This document shows, piece by piece, positions 38,832 through 47,375 of a DNA stretch of 48,164 nucleotides. This stretch comes from a virus. Each line of letters starts with the position of its first letter. Positions within the stretch are counted from its first letter, which is position 1. The stretch is taken from the IMG/VR virus record IMGVR_UViG_3300031027_000022, positions 1 through 48,164 of that record. One strand, written 5' to 3'. Under the pieces are notes generated by a model. The model was not told where the DNA came from and did not search any database. It saw only the letters and a list, made by a program, of their open reading frames with translations. A program made the translations under genes and the position numbers.

Positions 38832-38968
38832 AACCGGATTGGAAAGACGCACCCGCATGGGCAAACTACTTAGTTCAAAGGCCGTCCGGTATTTGGTACT
38901 GGCTTGAAGTTAAGCCTCAGTGGCTTTCTAATCAATCAGCGAAAAACTTTGAGACGCGGCCTCAGTGA
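38828..38968 (+). CDS. MKPDWKDAPAW family small protein, copy 4
   Basis: A 46-residue short paralog: MKPDWKDAPAWANYLVQ, SGIWYWLEVKPQW, ending NFETRPQ. It lacks the SLEERP tail, and is followed by a different kind of gene (helicase) whose GTG overlaps its stop. This fits the idea that the tail is kept for the next ribosome binding site. Confidence 0.78.
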   Translation: MKPDWKDAPAWANYLVQRPSGIWYWLEVKPQWLSNQSAKNFETRPQ

Positions 38969-40236
38969 AATTACCTCAAGCGCATCAATACTCAGGGTAT
39001 CAGTGGCTGCGTGATCACCCGAAAGGTTTGTGTGCCGATGATATGCGGTTAGGTAAAACGCTTACCGCTACGTTGTCGGTGCACGATAAAGGCCCAGGCG
39101 TGATCGCGTGCCCCGCTTCCGCTAAGTTAATCTGGCGGGACCATTTTCGTGAGTTGAATCCTCGCGTCAAGATCAACATCTTATACGGTCGTAGCGCGCA
39201 CATTATCGAGGACGCCGATGTTTATATTACCAATTACGATATCCTCGGCGACAACCTCGTCCGTATTCCTAAACGTGCTCGATACAATTGGTTTTTGCCG
39301 GATGAATTTCATATGCTCGGGAACCCCATGGCGCGCAGAACGGGGGCCGCGCAACATCTGGCTCGTCATTCATTAATCTGCCACCCGTTGAGCGGCACGC
39401 CGATGCCTAACCGGCCCATAGAGTGGTGGCCGATGCTCAATGCGCTCGATATTACGAGCATGAATTACCCGACGTTCGCGAAGCGCTACGCTGCGGCGTG
39501 GCATGCACCCTGGTCGAAAGATAAGCCCTATGGACTGGATGTACGTGGCGCGTCTAATCTTGCTGAGCTACATGATCTGACGGCGCCGCACATCTTGCGC
39601 CGTATGAAGTCGCAAATTATCGAAGGCTATAAGTCGCCTGAGATAGCGCTGATCACCTTTGACCGACCTGTCGATAGTCGTGAAAGTGGTTTTAACCGTG
39701 AGGTGTTGCGGCAAACAGAGAACCCTTTATTGTCGATTGAGGGGCTATCCGAGGTGCTGAAAGAGAGTGCGCTTCGTAAGCTCCCGGACTGTATTGAGTT
39801 CATCGAAAACCGTTTGCAGGAGGAACAAAAAATAATTGTTTTTAGTTACCACCACGAGGTAATAGATGCGCTACAATTAAGGTTAGCAGCTTACCCCAGT
39901 GTCCAAGTTACCGGGCACAACACGACAGAGCAGAAGTATGCGTTAGCTGCGCATTTTAGATCTGACCCGGATTGTCGGTTATTTTTCGGCAACATCGTAT
40001 CAGCAGGACAATCGATCGATCTAAGCGTTGCCGATACGATTATCTGCGTAGAGACAACGTTTGTACCGTGGCATTTTCGGCAAGCGATTGAGCGCACCGA
40101 ATCCGTGTTTAAAACCGGCCGTGCTGCATCGGTCTATGTACTCACTACGGAGAATTCGATAGACCACTTTTTACTTGAACGAATTTTTAGCAAAGAGCAT
40201 GTTATCAGCCAAGTCGTAAAACCAAGCTATTTGTGA
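38965..40236 (+). CDS. SNF2-like superfamily 2 DNA helicase/translocase
   Basis: A 423-residue protein starting at GTG 38965. Motif I is DDMRLGKT with K31-T32; motif II is DEFH at residues 113-116, where DEAH is usual; motif III is SGTP at 143-146; the second RecA domain has IIVFSYHHEVID, AGQSIDL, and a motif VI QAIERTESVFKTGR. Short SNF2/SMARCAL1-like helicases are common in phage replication blocks and may remodel forks. ATP binding should be intact. Confidence 0.87.
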   Translation: MKLPQAHQYSGYQWLRDHPKGLCADDMRLGKTLTATLSVHDKGPGVIACPASAKLIWRDHFRELNPRVKINILYGRSAHIIEDADVYITNYDILGDNLVRIPKRARYNWFLPDEFHMLGNPMARRTGAAQHLARHSLICHPLSGTPMPNRPIEWWPMLNALDITSMNYPTFAKRYAAAWHAPWSKDKPYGLDVRGASNLAELHDLTAPHILRRMKSQIIEGYKSPEIALITFDRPVDSRESGFNREVLRQTENPLLSIEGLSEVLKESALRKLPDCIEFIENRLQEEQKIIVFSYHHEVIDALQLRLAAYPSVQVTGHNTTEQKYALAAHFRSDPDCRLFFGNIVSAGQSIDLSVADTIICVETTFVPWHFRQAIERTESVFKTGRAASVYVLTTENSIDHFLLERIFSKEHVISQVVKPSYL

Positions 40237-40242
40237 GGGGTT

Positions 40243-40437
40243 ATGCAAAACGAGCATCAGTATTTCACTGTTGAACGAGGGCTACCAGCTAGGCTTGTAA
40301 GCCGTTCGGAAGCAGCAGAGATTTACGATAAAAAATTGCCGGGGATGCGTATATTTTGCGTAGACGAAGATTCGCTTATCTTTGAAATCAAAAGGAACAG
40401 CACACTAGGTCACATGGAATTTGTAACGGTTAATTAG
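40243..40437 (+). CDS. Small hypothetical protein
   Basis: A 64-residue protein (MQNEHQYFTVERGLPARLV) six bases after the helicase, with GAGGGGTT upstream. An alpha/beta domain with FCVDEDSLIFEIK strands is likely. No family recognised. Confidence 0.7.
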   Translation: MQNEHQYFTVERGLPARLVSRSEAAEIYDKKLPGMRIFCVDEDSLIFEIKRNSTLGHMEFVTVN

Positions 40438-40505
40438 TTTGTACCGCAGTGCCGAAGTACCCGGGCTCACGCCTAAATCTCTAAATTTAAACAGGAGTCA
40501 CCTAA

Positions 40506-41273
40506 ATGTCTGAAGCTTATAAAAACGCCCTTGAGGAAGCTGCAGCACTCGCCTCTGAACTATCGTCGGCGTTGTTTGAAGTTGCCGCGCAAATCCCCGG
40601 CCTTGCACTTACCCCTCTCGCACCGGCGGCCATGGCTATCCCGCCGGTACCGGCAGCGCTCGCAACCCCTGCTGCACCGCTCCCCCCTTCGGCTATGGCC
40701 GTTCCGCCGGTACCGACAGTGCCCGCTGCACCCGCAGCCCCTGCCGCACCTGCATCCGGTAAGCGCACCCGTCGCACCAAGGAACAAATTGCACAGGATG
40801 TCGCCGCCGTTGCCGCCGGCTTTCCCGACCACGCCGCTATGCTTGCCGCCCAAGGTGGAGCTGTTCAGCCCGGAACAGTGGGCGGCGCTCCGGCTGCACC
40901 AGCGTACACGCCCGCTATGCCCACGGCCCCTGTTGCACCGGGGGCAGTACCAGCCGTGCCAGCAGTGCCACAACCCCCAGTGCCCGCTGCACCCGCAGCG
41001 CCGGCCGCTCCCGTCCCCCCGCCTGCACCGGTTCCGGTAGCTACACCTCTAGATGATTTGCAAGCTGCGTTTATCAGCTTTGCAAGCATGATCGAAAAGC
41101 GCCCGAACGGCGTAGGCCATGGTATGGGCCAGGCAGGGCTGCTACTCGGCAAGCTCGGCTATACCCGCCTAGAAGATATCCCGGCGGAGTCGATCGATCA
41201 CGCGATCAAATACGTGTCCGACTATCACAAATACATCGAACTGGCGCCGGGTACCTGGGTAACGGCCGATTAA
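40506..41273 (+). CDS. Pro/Ala-rich protein with basic linker and folded C-terminus
   Basis: A 255-residue protein. A short N-terminal helix (ALEEAAALASELSSALFEV) is followed by long Pro/Ala-rich stretches (VPAAPAAPAAPAS), interrupted by a basic KRTRRTKEQIAQD segment, and a folded C-terminal domain of about 80 residues (LDDLQAAFISFASMIE, GLLLGKLGYTRLEDIP). GGAGTCACCTAA precedes the ATG. It lies beside recombination and ssDNA-binding genes, which share the Pro/Ala linkers, and may be a replication accessory factor. Confidence 0.7.
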   Translation: MSEAYKNALEEAAALASELSSALFEVAAQIPGLALTPLAPAAMAIPPVPAALATPAAPLPPSAMAVPPVPTVPAAPAAPAAPASGKRTRRTKEQIAQDVAAVAAGFPDHAAMLAAQGGAVQPGTVGGAPAAPAYTPAMPTAPVAPGAVPAVPAVPQPPVPAAPAAPAAPVPPPAPVPVATPLDDLQAAFISFASMIEKRPNGVGHGMGQAGLLLGKLGYTRLEDIPAESIDHAIKYVSDYHKYIELAPGTWVTAD

Positions 41274-41292
41274 ATCGCCCGAATAACTTTGA

Positions 41293-41330
41293 CCGTCTAG
41301 GAGTTGGCGAGAAAGCCTAGACGGCTTTTA
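41293..41330 (+). terminator. Intrinsic terminator after the Pro/Ala-rich gene
   Basis: CCGTCTAGG and CCTAGACGG form a perfect 9-bp stem with a 14-base loop, followed by CTTTTAACTTT. It is a good terminator and would separate the helicase group from the nuclease group. Confidence 0.8.
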
Positions 41331-41346
41331 ACTTTAGGAGTCAGTC

Positions 41347-41625
41347 ATGCAAAAACTTATCTCGGGCGGCCGTCGACAAGGAATAATGGAGGCGATGAAA
41401 CTCGCTATTAACCGTTTCCTGAAACGCAGCGGTAAGCCTACGTGGCACGCCCCGCACATCGGCGCAAAGGAACAAGAGCGCGCTCAGCGCTGCATTATGA
41501 GTACGCATCACCGGGGCGATATCAGGCTCCCCCGTGCGGCGCCGACAATGCAGCAAATGAGCAAACGTCGGTATTTTGATCTTGTCATTTTCGACGAGGC
41601 GGATCATGCAAATAGCGACGATTGA
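41347..41625 (+). CDS. Hypothetical protein
   Basis: A 92-residue basic protein (MQKLISGGRRQGIMEAMKL) with TAGGAG six bases before the ATG. It ends in YFDLVIFDEADHANSDD, which resembles a helicase Walker B (DEAD/H) strand but without any Walker A, so it may be a remnant. It overlaps the start of the nuclease gene by 20 bases. Confidence 0.6.
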   Translation: MQKLISGGRRQGIMEAMKLAINRFLKRSGKPTWHAPHIGAKEQERAQRCIMSTHHRGDIRLPRAAPTMQQMSKRRYFDLVIFDEADHANSDD

Positions 41626-43108
41626 ACTGCCGATACGCGAGCATAGCGAAGTCGGTGCGTCAGCTCGGGAGCGTTTCTCTAAATGCCCTGGCTCAGTGCG
41701 GCTATCGCGCTATGCGCCGCCCGAGGTGCCACGGGAATATACCGAGGATGGTATTGAGGCGCACGCCTTCGCTGAGGTTGTCCTGAAGGAGCGTGATCAC
41801 GGTCAGCGTGCGGTACTTTATGCAACATGGACAAATAACGGCGGCGACTTGGAGATTTTCCGCTCTGTCGTCAGCTATTCCCGCTATTTCGAGAGGTATG
41901 CCAGTATCCCCGGCGCCATTTACGGTATCGAAGATGCGCTAGACTTATCTTGGCTTGTCGAAGATGCCCGCGGGCGCTGTGACGCCTGGGTGTATGTGCC
42001 TGCAGGTTTTATTGAGTTGGAAACTGGCGAGGTATTTGAAGGACCGACGCTACATGTTTTCGATTTTAAATTCGGTAAGCTGCAACGTTACGCAAAAGAA
42101 CACCCCCAAACACTTTACTATGCCAGTGGGGCGTTTTTTAATCTTGTGCGTACCGGCGTGCAATACCCGAAGCGGGTCGTCCTGCATATCTTTCAGCCTC
42201 GCGTCGAGAACCGCAATCGGCTATACGAGCATCACGACGTCTGGTCGTGCGATCTGCCCTATCTTGAACAAGATGCGATCAAGCTGAAAGATGAAATACT
42301 GGCTACCCGTGAGCCGGATGCGCCGCTTAATCCCGGCGTCGAGCAATGCCGTTTTTGCCCTGCTGCCACTATCTGCCCGGAACTGCAGAAGCCGGGGTAT
42401 GAGGCTGCTAAACAGGCTATCGCGGAGCAGAATTCAGCTGGCGCCGCGCTACCTGCACTCGCCACGTTTGAGGAAGTCATGCAAGATGACAATCAGAAAA
42501 TTCGGGCCGCCTACTTGGCCCGCTCCTGGGCCAATCAGGTTATCGAGCAAGGGAAAGAACAAGCTTTTCGGGGTCAGAAATTTGCAGACTTTGCTCTGTT
42601 TAACGGCAATCGCCTGCGTTACTTATCTGACGAAGCCAAGTTTAGAGAGGCTTTTCCGCCAACCCTCTACCCGGACTGTTATGAGCAGCCCATCGCTAAA
42701 TCCGTGGCACAGATTGAGACGGTGCTAGCTGCGCATCCTTTCGGCGGTAAAAAGCTTGTTAAGAGACTTGACGAGGAATTTACTCGGAAAGGATACCCGA
42801 AACCGATTTTCGGCCCGAAAGAGGGCGCACGGCGTAAGGAATATACCGGCGACGAAAAATTTATCGAAGAGTGGTCAGCCGAGCTTGCTGATCACGTGCA
42901 TAAAAATCCACCTGATACGCCGACCGAAACACGCGGCCCGGAGGGTCAGTCTTTGCAAAGGGTTATTGTCAGGCATGATTATTCGCAAGATCACTATTCC
43001 GAAGATGGTAAATTGCCTGACTCCCCGGCTGAAACCCTTATTATCCCGCCCGGACCTCCGGCCTTTACCCCCGCCCCAGGAGCCCTTGATTTTCTGAAGT
43101 TGAAGTAA
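41606..43108 (+). CDS. DUF2800 / Cas4-like Fe-S exonuclease
   Basis: Start at ATG 41606 (MQIATIEL) with GAGGCGG upstream. The 500-residue protein has the PD-(D/E)xK nuclease core: GRCDAWV with D126, VFDFKFG with D153 and K155, and QTLYYASGA. Four Cys (C27 and CRFCPAATIC with C248, C251, C257) frame the domain and fit a Fe-S cluster as in AddB/Cas4. It is a RecB-type nuclease of the DUF2800 family, expected to resect DNA ends for recombination beside the ssDNA-binding protein. A Pro-rich tail of about 60 residues follows. Confidence 0.85.
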   Translation: MQIATIELPIREHSEVGASARERFSKCPGSVRLSRYAPPEVPREYTEDGIEAHAFAEVVLKERDHGQRAVLYATWTNNGGDLEIFRSVVSYSRYFERYASIPGAIYGIEDALDLSWLVEDARGRCDAWVYVPAGFIELETGEVFEGPTLHVFDFKFGKLQRYAKEHPQTLYYASGAFFNLVRTGVQYPKRVVLHIFQPRVENRNRLYEHHDVWSCDLPYLEQDAIKLKDEILATREPDAPLNPGVEQCRFCPAATICPELQKPGYEAAKQAIAEQNSAGAALPALATFEEVMQDDNQKIRAAYLARSWANQVIEQGKEQAFRGQKFADFALFNGNRLRYLSDEAKFREAFPPTLYPDCYEQPIAKSVAQIETVLAAHPFGGKKLVKRLDEEFTRKGYPKPIFGPKEGARRKEYTGDEKFIEEWSAELADHVHKNPPDTPTETRGPEGQSLQRVIVRHDYSQDHYSEDGKLPDSPAETLIIPPGPPAFTPAPGALDFLKLK

Positions 43109-43175
43109 ACTGCACATAACCGCGATCCCGAGAACCCGAGTACAAGCCTAAACCTTTATCCAGTGAGCCCTTATC

Positions 43176-44267
43176 ATGAATGCACCGTTAGCCCCCGTTT
43201 ATACCCCTCCCGGCGCTCCGCAAGTGCCTCCCGCTTATGCGCCCGCGGCTCCTGTCCCGCCAGCTTACGGTACGCCTGCACCGGGTACCCCTTACGGTGC
43301 CCCGGCTGCACCCCCTGCGGGCCCCGATCCGCGCCGCGTCAAACTGCACAATGTGCGCGTTTCCCACTGGTACGGCATCGAGGGCAAGCTGAACCCAAAA
43401 ACCGGCGTGCTCGAAAAGACGACCAGTTTGCTTATTCCGAAGTCCGAAGCCACGTGGAATATGTGCCAGGTAGCTATCAATGCCGCTAAAGCTAAAAAGT
43501 GGCCTCACGATCCGACGAAATGGGCGGATTGTTCTTTACGCGACGGCGATTTACCTGCCCCGAGAGGTAAACCCCGGGGCCCGGAATGCAAAAATCACTG
43601 GGTGCTCAATACGGGTACGCCGAACGGGCGCGAACTGGAAGTGCGCCGCCTGGACGGCTCGCTGATCACCAACCCGCACGAAGTCAAATCTGGGGATTAC
43701 GTACATTGCTCGATCACATTCTATGGATCAGACAATGACAACAATACCGGCGTATGGGCCTCGTTGAATAACGTAATCTTTGTGCGCCCAGGCGAAGCTT
43801 TAGCCAGCAGTAATATGATGGCTGAGGACGAATGGTCTGACGAGTTTGTTACGGGTAGCGTCCCGCAAGCTCAGGGGGCCACGCGATATGCGGCACCGAT
43901 GCAACCCTACACTCCGGCACCGGCCGTCGCACCTCATGCTGTATCCCCTGGGTTCGCAGCACCTCAGCCTGCTATGGCCCCCCCTGGTCTTGTGCTAACG
44001 GCTAAAGCGGCCGGCGCATCGCTGCAATCGTTTTACGACGGTGGCTGGACCGACGACCAACTTGTGTTGCACGGCTATGCAGTACGCGCTGTTGCTGCGG
44101 CCCCCGCCGCCCCGCCGCCCCCTTCGGTACCTGCTACGCCGGCAGGTCTCGTTATGACGACTAAAGCGGCCGGCGCATCGCTGCAATCGTTTTATCAGAA
44201 TGGCTGGACAGACGAGGCGCTTGTATCAAACGGATACGCCGTACCTCATTCCGACGTACCGTATTAA
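43176..44267 (+). CDS. DUF2815 ssDNA-binding protein with duplicated C-terminal motif
   Basis: A 363-residue protein. A Pro/Ala/Tyr-rich N-terminus (residues 1-50) precedes the DUF2815 OB-fold core (VKLHNVRVSHWYGIEG, CSLRDGDL, SGDYVHCSITFYG), a group of phage single-stranded DNA-binding proteins. Residues 225-235 are acidic (MAEDEWSDE), like the acidic tail of other phage SSBs but internal here. Then come two copies of a 35-residue module ending GWTDDQLVLHGYAV / GWTDEALVSNGYAV, linked by Pro-rich spacers. Confidence 0.82.
   Translation: MNAPLAPVYTPPGAPQVPPAYAPAAPVPPAYGTPAPGTPYGAPAAPPAGPDPRRVKLHNVRVSHWYGIEGKLNPKTGVLEKTTSLLIPKSEATWNMCQVAINAAKAKKWPHDPTKWADCSLRDGDLPAPRGKPRGPECKNHWVLNTGTPNGRELEVRRLDGSLITNPHEVKSGDYVHCSITFYGSDNDNNTGVWASLNNVIFVRPGEALASSNMMAEDEWSDEFVTGSVPQAQGATRYAAPMQPYTPAPAVAPHAVSPGFAAPQPAMAPPGLVLTAKAAGASLQSFYDGGWTDDQLVLHGYAVRAVAAAPAAPPPPSVPATPAGLVMTTKAAGASLQSFYQNGWTDEALVSNGYAVPHSDVPY
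44002..44194 (+). repeat. Duplicated C-terminal module in ssDNA-binding gene
   Basis: A 34-base block starting CTAAAGCGGCCGG is identical at 44002-44035 and 44161-44194, coding the KAAGASLQSFY segment. Flanking parts of the module are diverged, so only part has been conserved or recently converted. Confidence 0.9.
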
Positions 44268-44289
44268 TCCACGCTCTTCGCTTTAACCC

Positions 44290-44321
44290 GCCTGTCAGCC
44301 CGAAAAGCTGGCAGGCTTTTT
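44290..44321 (+). terminator. Intrinsic terminator after ssDNA-binding gene
   Basis: GCCTGTCAGC and GCTGGCAGGC form a 10-bp stem with one wobble pair and a seven-base loop, followed by five T. It would reduce transcription into the SLOG-like and polymerase genes, in keeping with a need for more SSB than polymerase. Confidence 0.85.
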
Positions 44322-44333
44322 AACGGGGTTAGC

Positions 44334-44702
44334 ATGAAAATATTGATCAGCGGGGGCTGCGAAAAACCTAACTACGAAGAGATCGCTCTTGCACTTGACA
44401 GGCTACAGCGGCGAGAAAAACAAGAGTGCTTAGAGACTAAACGGCCTTTCGAGTTGACTCTTATCCTCGGCGGCCCGCATCTCACTGACGCGCTTGCACA
44501 GCGTTGGGCCTTCCTCGGCGGCATACCCGTTTTGCGCATTGAAACGAATTCTTGGTTTTACGGCCGTGCGGCCGAATCGGTGCGTGCATCCTGGCTAATG
44601 AAAACCACGGTACCCGACGTAGTGCTGTCCCTCCCCGGCGACGAAGTAGCGCCGATTATTACCCTGGCTCAGGCATACAATATACCCGTGGTTACGATAT
44701 GA
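44334..44702 (+). CDS. SLOG / DUF2493-like protein
   Basis: A 122-residue Rossmann-like protein: MKILISGG, ELTLILGGPHLTDALAQRWA, GIPVLRIE, then VVLSLPGDEV. The GG-x-x-x-D-A-x-A-x-x-WA pattern fits DUF2493/SLOG proteins, which may bind nucleotides or their derivatives and occur in phages with unknown roles. GGGGTTAGC precedes the ATG. The polymerase start overlaps its stop as ATGA. Confidence 0.7.
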   Translation: MKILISGGCEKPNYEEIALALDRLQRREKQECLETKRPFELTLILGGPHLTDALAQRWAFLGGIPVLRIETNSWFYGRAAESVRASWLMKTTVPDVVLSLPGDEVAPIITLAQAYNIPVVTI

Positions 44703-46954
44703 AACTCTCAGGCGACTACGAAACGTTCAACACCGAGCCGATTAAAAATTCGATGTTCAAGTACGCCGAATCGGACACGCTCGATATCTTGTGTATGTCG
44801 TATAAGATCGACGCGGCTCCGACGCGGATCTGGTACCCGGGGTTAGATGTGCGCGATCTAGCGTATGCGATGCGCGAGTGTGAAACGTTTCATGCCTTTA
44901 ACGCAGGGTTCGAATATCTCATTACGCATACCCGTGCGGCGCGCTATTACGGCTTGCCCGAGGTGCCGCTTGCCAAGATGCGCGACACAGCACTCAAGGC
45001 CGCTGTGTGCGCTCTACCGCGCTCGCTAGGCCAATGCGCCGAGGTATTGGGTACGCCAATTCAAAAAGACGAAGAGGGTAAGCGCGTCATGCTGAAATTG
45101 TCGCAACCACGCACGCCGTCTAAGTCCAACCCGAGTATCCGCTATACCCCTCAAAACGCCCCTGAAGATTTTGCCAAGCTCTATGAATACTGCATAAACG
45201 ACACCGATACCGAGGAAGGTATTGACCAGCTATTGCCTGAGCTGTCGCCGTTTATGGTGCAATTCTGGAAACTGGATTACGAGATTAATGCGCGTGGCGT
45301 GCCAATCGATAAACCCATGGTTGAGCATATCTGTATGCTGCGTGACGAATATATTGCACGCCTGAATACGGAGTGCCGCGCACTGACAGGCTATAACACG
45401 ACGCATGTAGCCAAGCTCCATGCGCTGATCAATGAGCAGTTACATTTTCAACACCTGGCCGCCGACGAGAGGGGCCGATTTAAAGTACAAACGTTAGCGA
45501 GCATGGCGGCACCTAACGTGTCGATCGCGATCCAGGCGCTCCGTCAAGGTGCCGCACGCAGCGAGAATAATGCGCTTGTGCTGCGGGTCTTAGAACTACG
45601 CCAGCAGGCGGCCAAGACGAGCGTAAAAAAGTTTGACAGGATGCTATCGGCTATGTGCCGCGACGGGCGCATACGCGGTATGTTTTTAATCCATGGCGCC
45701 GGTACGGGCAGGCACGCAGGGCGCATTGTGCAATTTCACAACTTGGCGAAACCGGTCATTGGTACCCAGGTCCAAGACAAGAAATACCCGCAGCTTAAAG
45801 GGGTAAATGTACCGGTCTTAGTGGCAGAGCAGATCACGCATATGTCGCTTGATAACGTGCTGCAGTTTTTCCCTCGGGCGATGGACGTGTTTAGCTCAGT
45901 CTTGCGCCCTGCTGTGCTATCACCCCCTGGCCATCGCCAGATCGTGGTCGACTATAAATCGATTGAAGCCCGTATCATTTCCTGGCTCGCGAACGAAGAG
46001 TGGCGCCTAGAGGTGTTCCGCACACACGGCAAAATCTATGAAGCCGCGGCGTCTCGCATGTTCAACATCCCGATAGAAGATATCGGCAAAGATTCCAAGG
46101 TACGTCAATCTGGCAAAATCAGCGAGCTCGCCTTGTCCTTTCAAGGGGCGGTAGCGGCACTGATACGCATGGGGGCCATTAGCCAATATGGCTTAAAGTA
46201 CGAAGAGCTATTGCCCCTCGTCAAATCCTGGCGCAAAGCGAATAGCCGGATTACCCAGATGTGGGCAGGCTTGCAAGAATTGATTATTGAGTCGGTACGA
46301 TCAGGCCGCGTACTCAGCGGGTACCGATGTCATTTTGGTATGGAATATCACAATGCACCGGGTATGCCGCAATTCGCCACGTTCGTGATTCAGTTGCCGA
46401 GCGGGCGTAAGCTGTACTACCCGTTCCCCCGGCTGCGCAAGAATAAAGTGGTCTGGAATGACGAGACAGGACGCTACGAAATTTATGATAAGAACAAGCA
46501 TCCATTAACTGCCCACGAGCGTATTATTGAGGTTAATTTCGAGACTCGCGGCGACGGTAGCAGCTTACTCGATCTCACCACACCCGAAGGCTCGTCTGAA
46601 AGTGAATACGTTACCTACCTACACCCTGGGTTTGAGGTACAGGAAAAAACGGAATTCGTTTTTAGGTCACAAGTTAAAGGTACGTTTTGGGGGTGGCAGT
46701 CAATGCATGGCGGGCTGGCGGCCGAAAACATTACTCAGGCTGTCGCGGCCGATATCTTGCAGGCAGGACTCGTGCGCACCGAAGCAGCTGGATATCAAAC
46801 AATCTTGCATGTGCATGACGAAGGCGATGCACTCATGCGCTACGGCGTCGGTAGCGTCGAGGAATACAAAACACTTTTATGTGTATTACCGCCTTGGGCA
46901 GAAGGATGCCCGATAGACGCCGAAGGTATTGAAGTCGAACGTTATAGGAAATAG
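44699..46954 (+). CDS. Family A DNA polymerase with 3'-5' exonuclease
   Basis: Start at ATG 44699 (MKLSGDYETF), overlapping the upstream stop; a longer frame from 44552 is not used. 751 residues. Exonuclease: D6-x-E8 and NDTDTEEG. Polymerase: motif A VVDYKSIEAR with D418; motif B R469QSGK473ISELALSFQG, where the usual YG of the O-helix is FQG; motif C HDE at 706-708. It is the replicative polymerase, a Pol I-type enzyme without a 5' nuclease. The Phe at the sugar-discriminating place is worth noting. It lies downstream of the terminator at 44290. Confidence 0.93.
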   Translation: MKLSGDYETFNTEPIKNSMFKYAESDTLDILCMSYKIDAAPTRIWYPGLDVRDLAYAMRECETFHAFNAGFEYLITHTRAARYYGLPEVPLAKMRDTALKAAVCALPRSLGQCAEVLGTPIQKDEEGKRVMLKLSQPRTPSKSNPSIRYTPQNAPEDFAKLYEYCINDTDTEEGIDQLLPELSPFMVQFWKLDYEINARGVPIDKPMVEHICMLRDEYIARLNTECRALTGYNTTHVAKLHALINEQLHFQHLAADERGRFKVQTLASMAAPNVSIAIQALRQGAARSENNALVLRVLELRQQAAKTSVKKFDRMLSAMCRDGRIRGMFLIHGAGTGRHAGRIVQFHNLAKPVIGTQVQDKKYPQLKGVNVPVLVAEQITHMSLDNVLQFFPRAMDVFSSVLRPAVLSPPGHRQIVVDYKSIEARIISWLANEEWRLEVFRTHGKIYEAAASRMFNIPIEDIGKDSKVRQSGKISELALSFQGAVAALIRMGAISQYGLKYEELLPLVKSWRKANSRITQMWAGLQELIIESVRSGRVLSGYRCHFGMEYHNAPGMPQFATFVIQLPSGRKLYYPFPRLRKNKVVWNDETGRYEIYDKNKHPLTAHERIIEVNFETRGDGSSLLDLTTPEGSSESEYVTYLHPGFEVQEKTEFVFRSQVKGTFWGWQSMHGGLAAENITQAVAADILQAGLVRTEAAGYQTILHVHDEGDALMRYGVGSVEEYKTLLCVLPPWAEGCPIDAEGIEVERYRK

Positions 46955-46957
46955 ACC

Positions 46958-47161
46958 ATGGAAGATCTAATAGAGGAACGTATGCGCGCCCTAGTTTTTC
47001 ATGAAGATGGCACCTTTGAGCGTTATAGAGCCCGTGCTACGCAGGAGGTTCTAAGCGAGCAAATACAAGGAGCATGCGCAGGTATCCCCGAAAACGAAGC
47101 ACTGCATAATGTGCTTCGTTTCCTAGCTAATAAAGCCCTGGGCGACGGCTATGTTTTTTAA
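46958..47161 (+). CDS. Small hypothetical protein
   Basis: A 67-residue acidic helical protein (MEDLIEERMRALVFHEDGTF). The binding site AGGAAATAGACC lies within the stop region of the polymerase gene. No family recognised. Confidence 0.7.
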   Translation: MEDLIEERMRALVFHEDGTFERYRARATQEVLSEQIQGACAGIPENEALHNVLRFLANKALGDGYVF

Positions 47162-47375
47162 CTTCCTACGACAATGGAGGCAGGAGCGTGCTAGACGCAA
47201 AGTATACGCAGCGTATGAAGCGGGACTGATCGCTTGGTATCGAGAACAAGTTAAAAAAGAACAGCAAGTTCTTTCTCCTTATTTTCCGGGTACTGAGGAG
47301 TATTTAGCCTTCTTTGAAGGGTATAAGAACGCAGAAGCGCATCGGTACGTTTTAGGAGACCCCGACAATGTTTGA
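47151..47375 (+). CDS. Small protein, RMF-like pattern
   Basis: A 74-residue basic/aromatic protein: FNFLRQWRQERARRKVYAAY, then YFPGTEEYLAFFEGYKNAE. The P-G-T-x-E-x-x-x-F/Y-x-x-G-F/Y segment also occurs in the next gene, so they are paralogous in part. A likeness to ribosome modulation factor-type small proteins is a weak pattern judgement. It overlaps the previous gene by 11 bases. Confidence 0.68.
   Translation: MFFNFLRQWRQERARRKVYAAYEAGLIAWYREQVKKEQQVLSPYFPGTEEYLAFFEGYKNAEAHRYVLGDPDNV

Noticed and set aside
40531-41152. Open frames in other phases of the Pro/Ala-rich gene
   Set aside because: Products are His/Arg/Pro or Gly/Ala monotone, as expected of GC-rich simple sequence; only the frame with GGAGTCACC upstream is credible.
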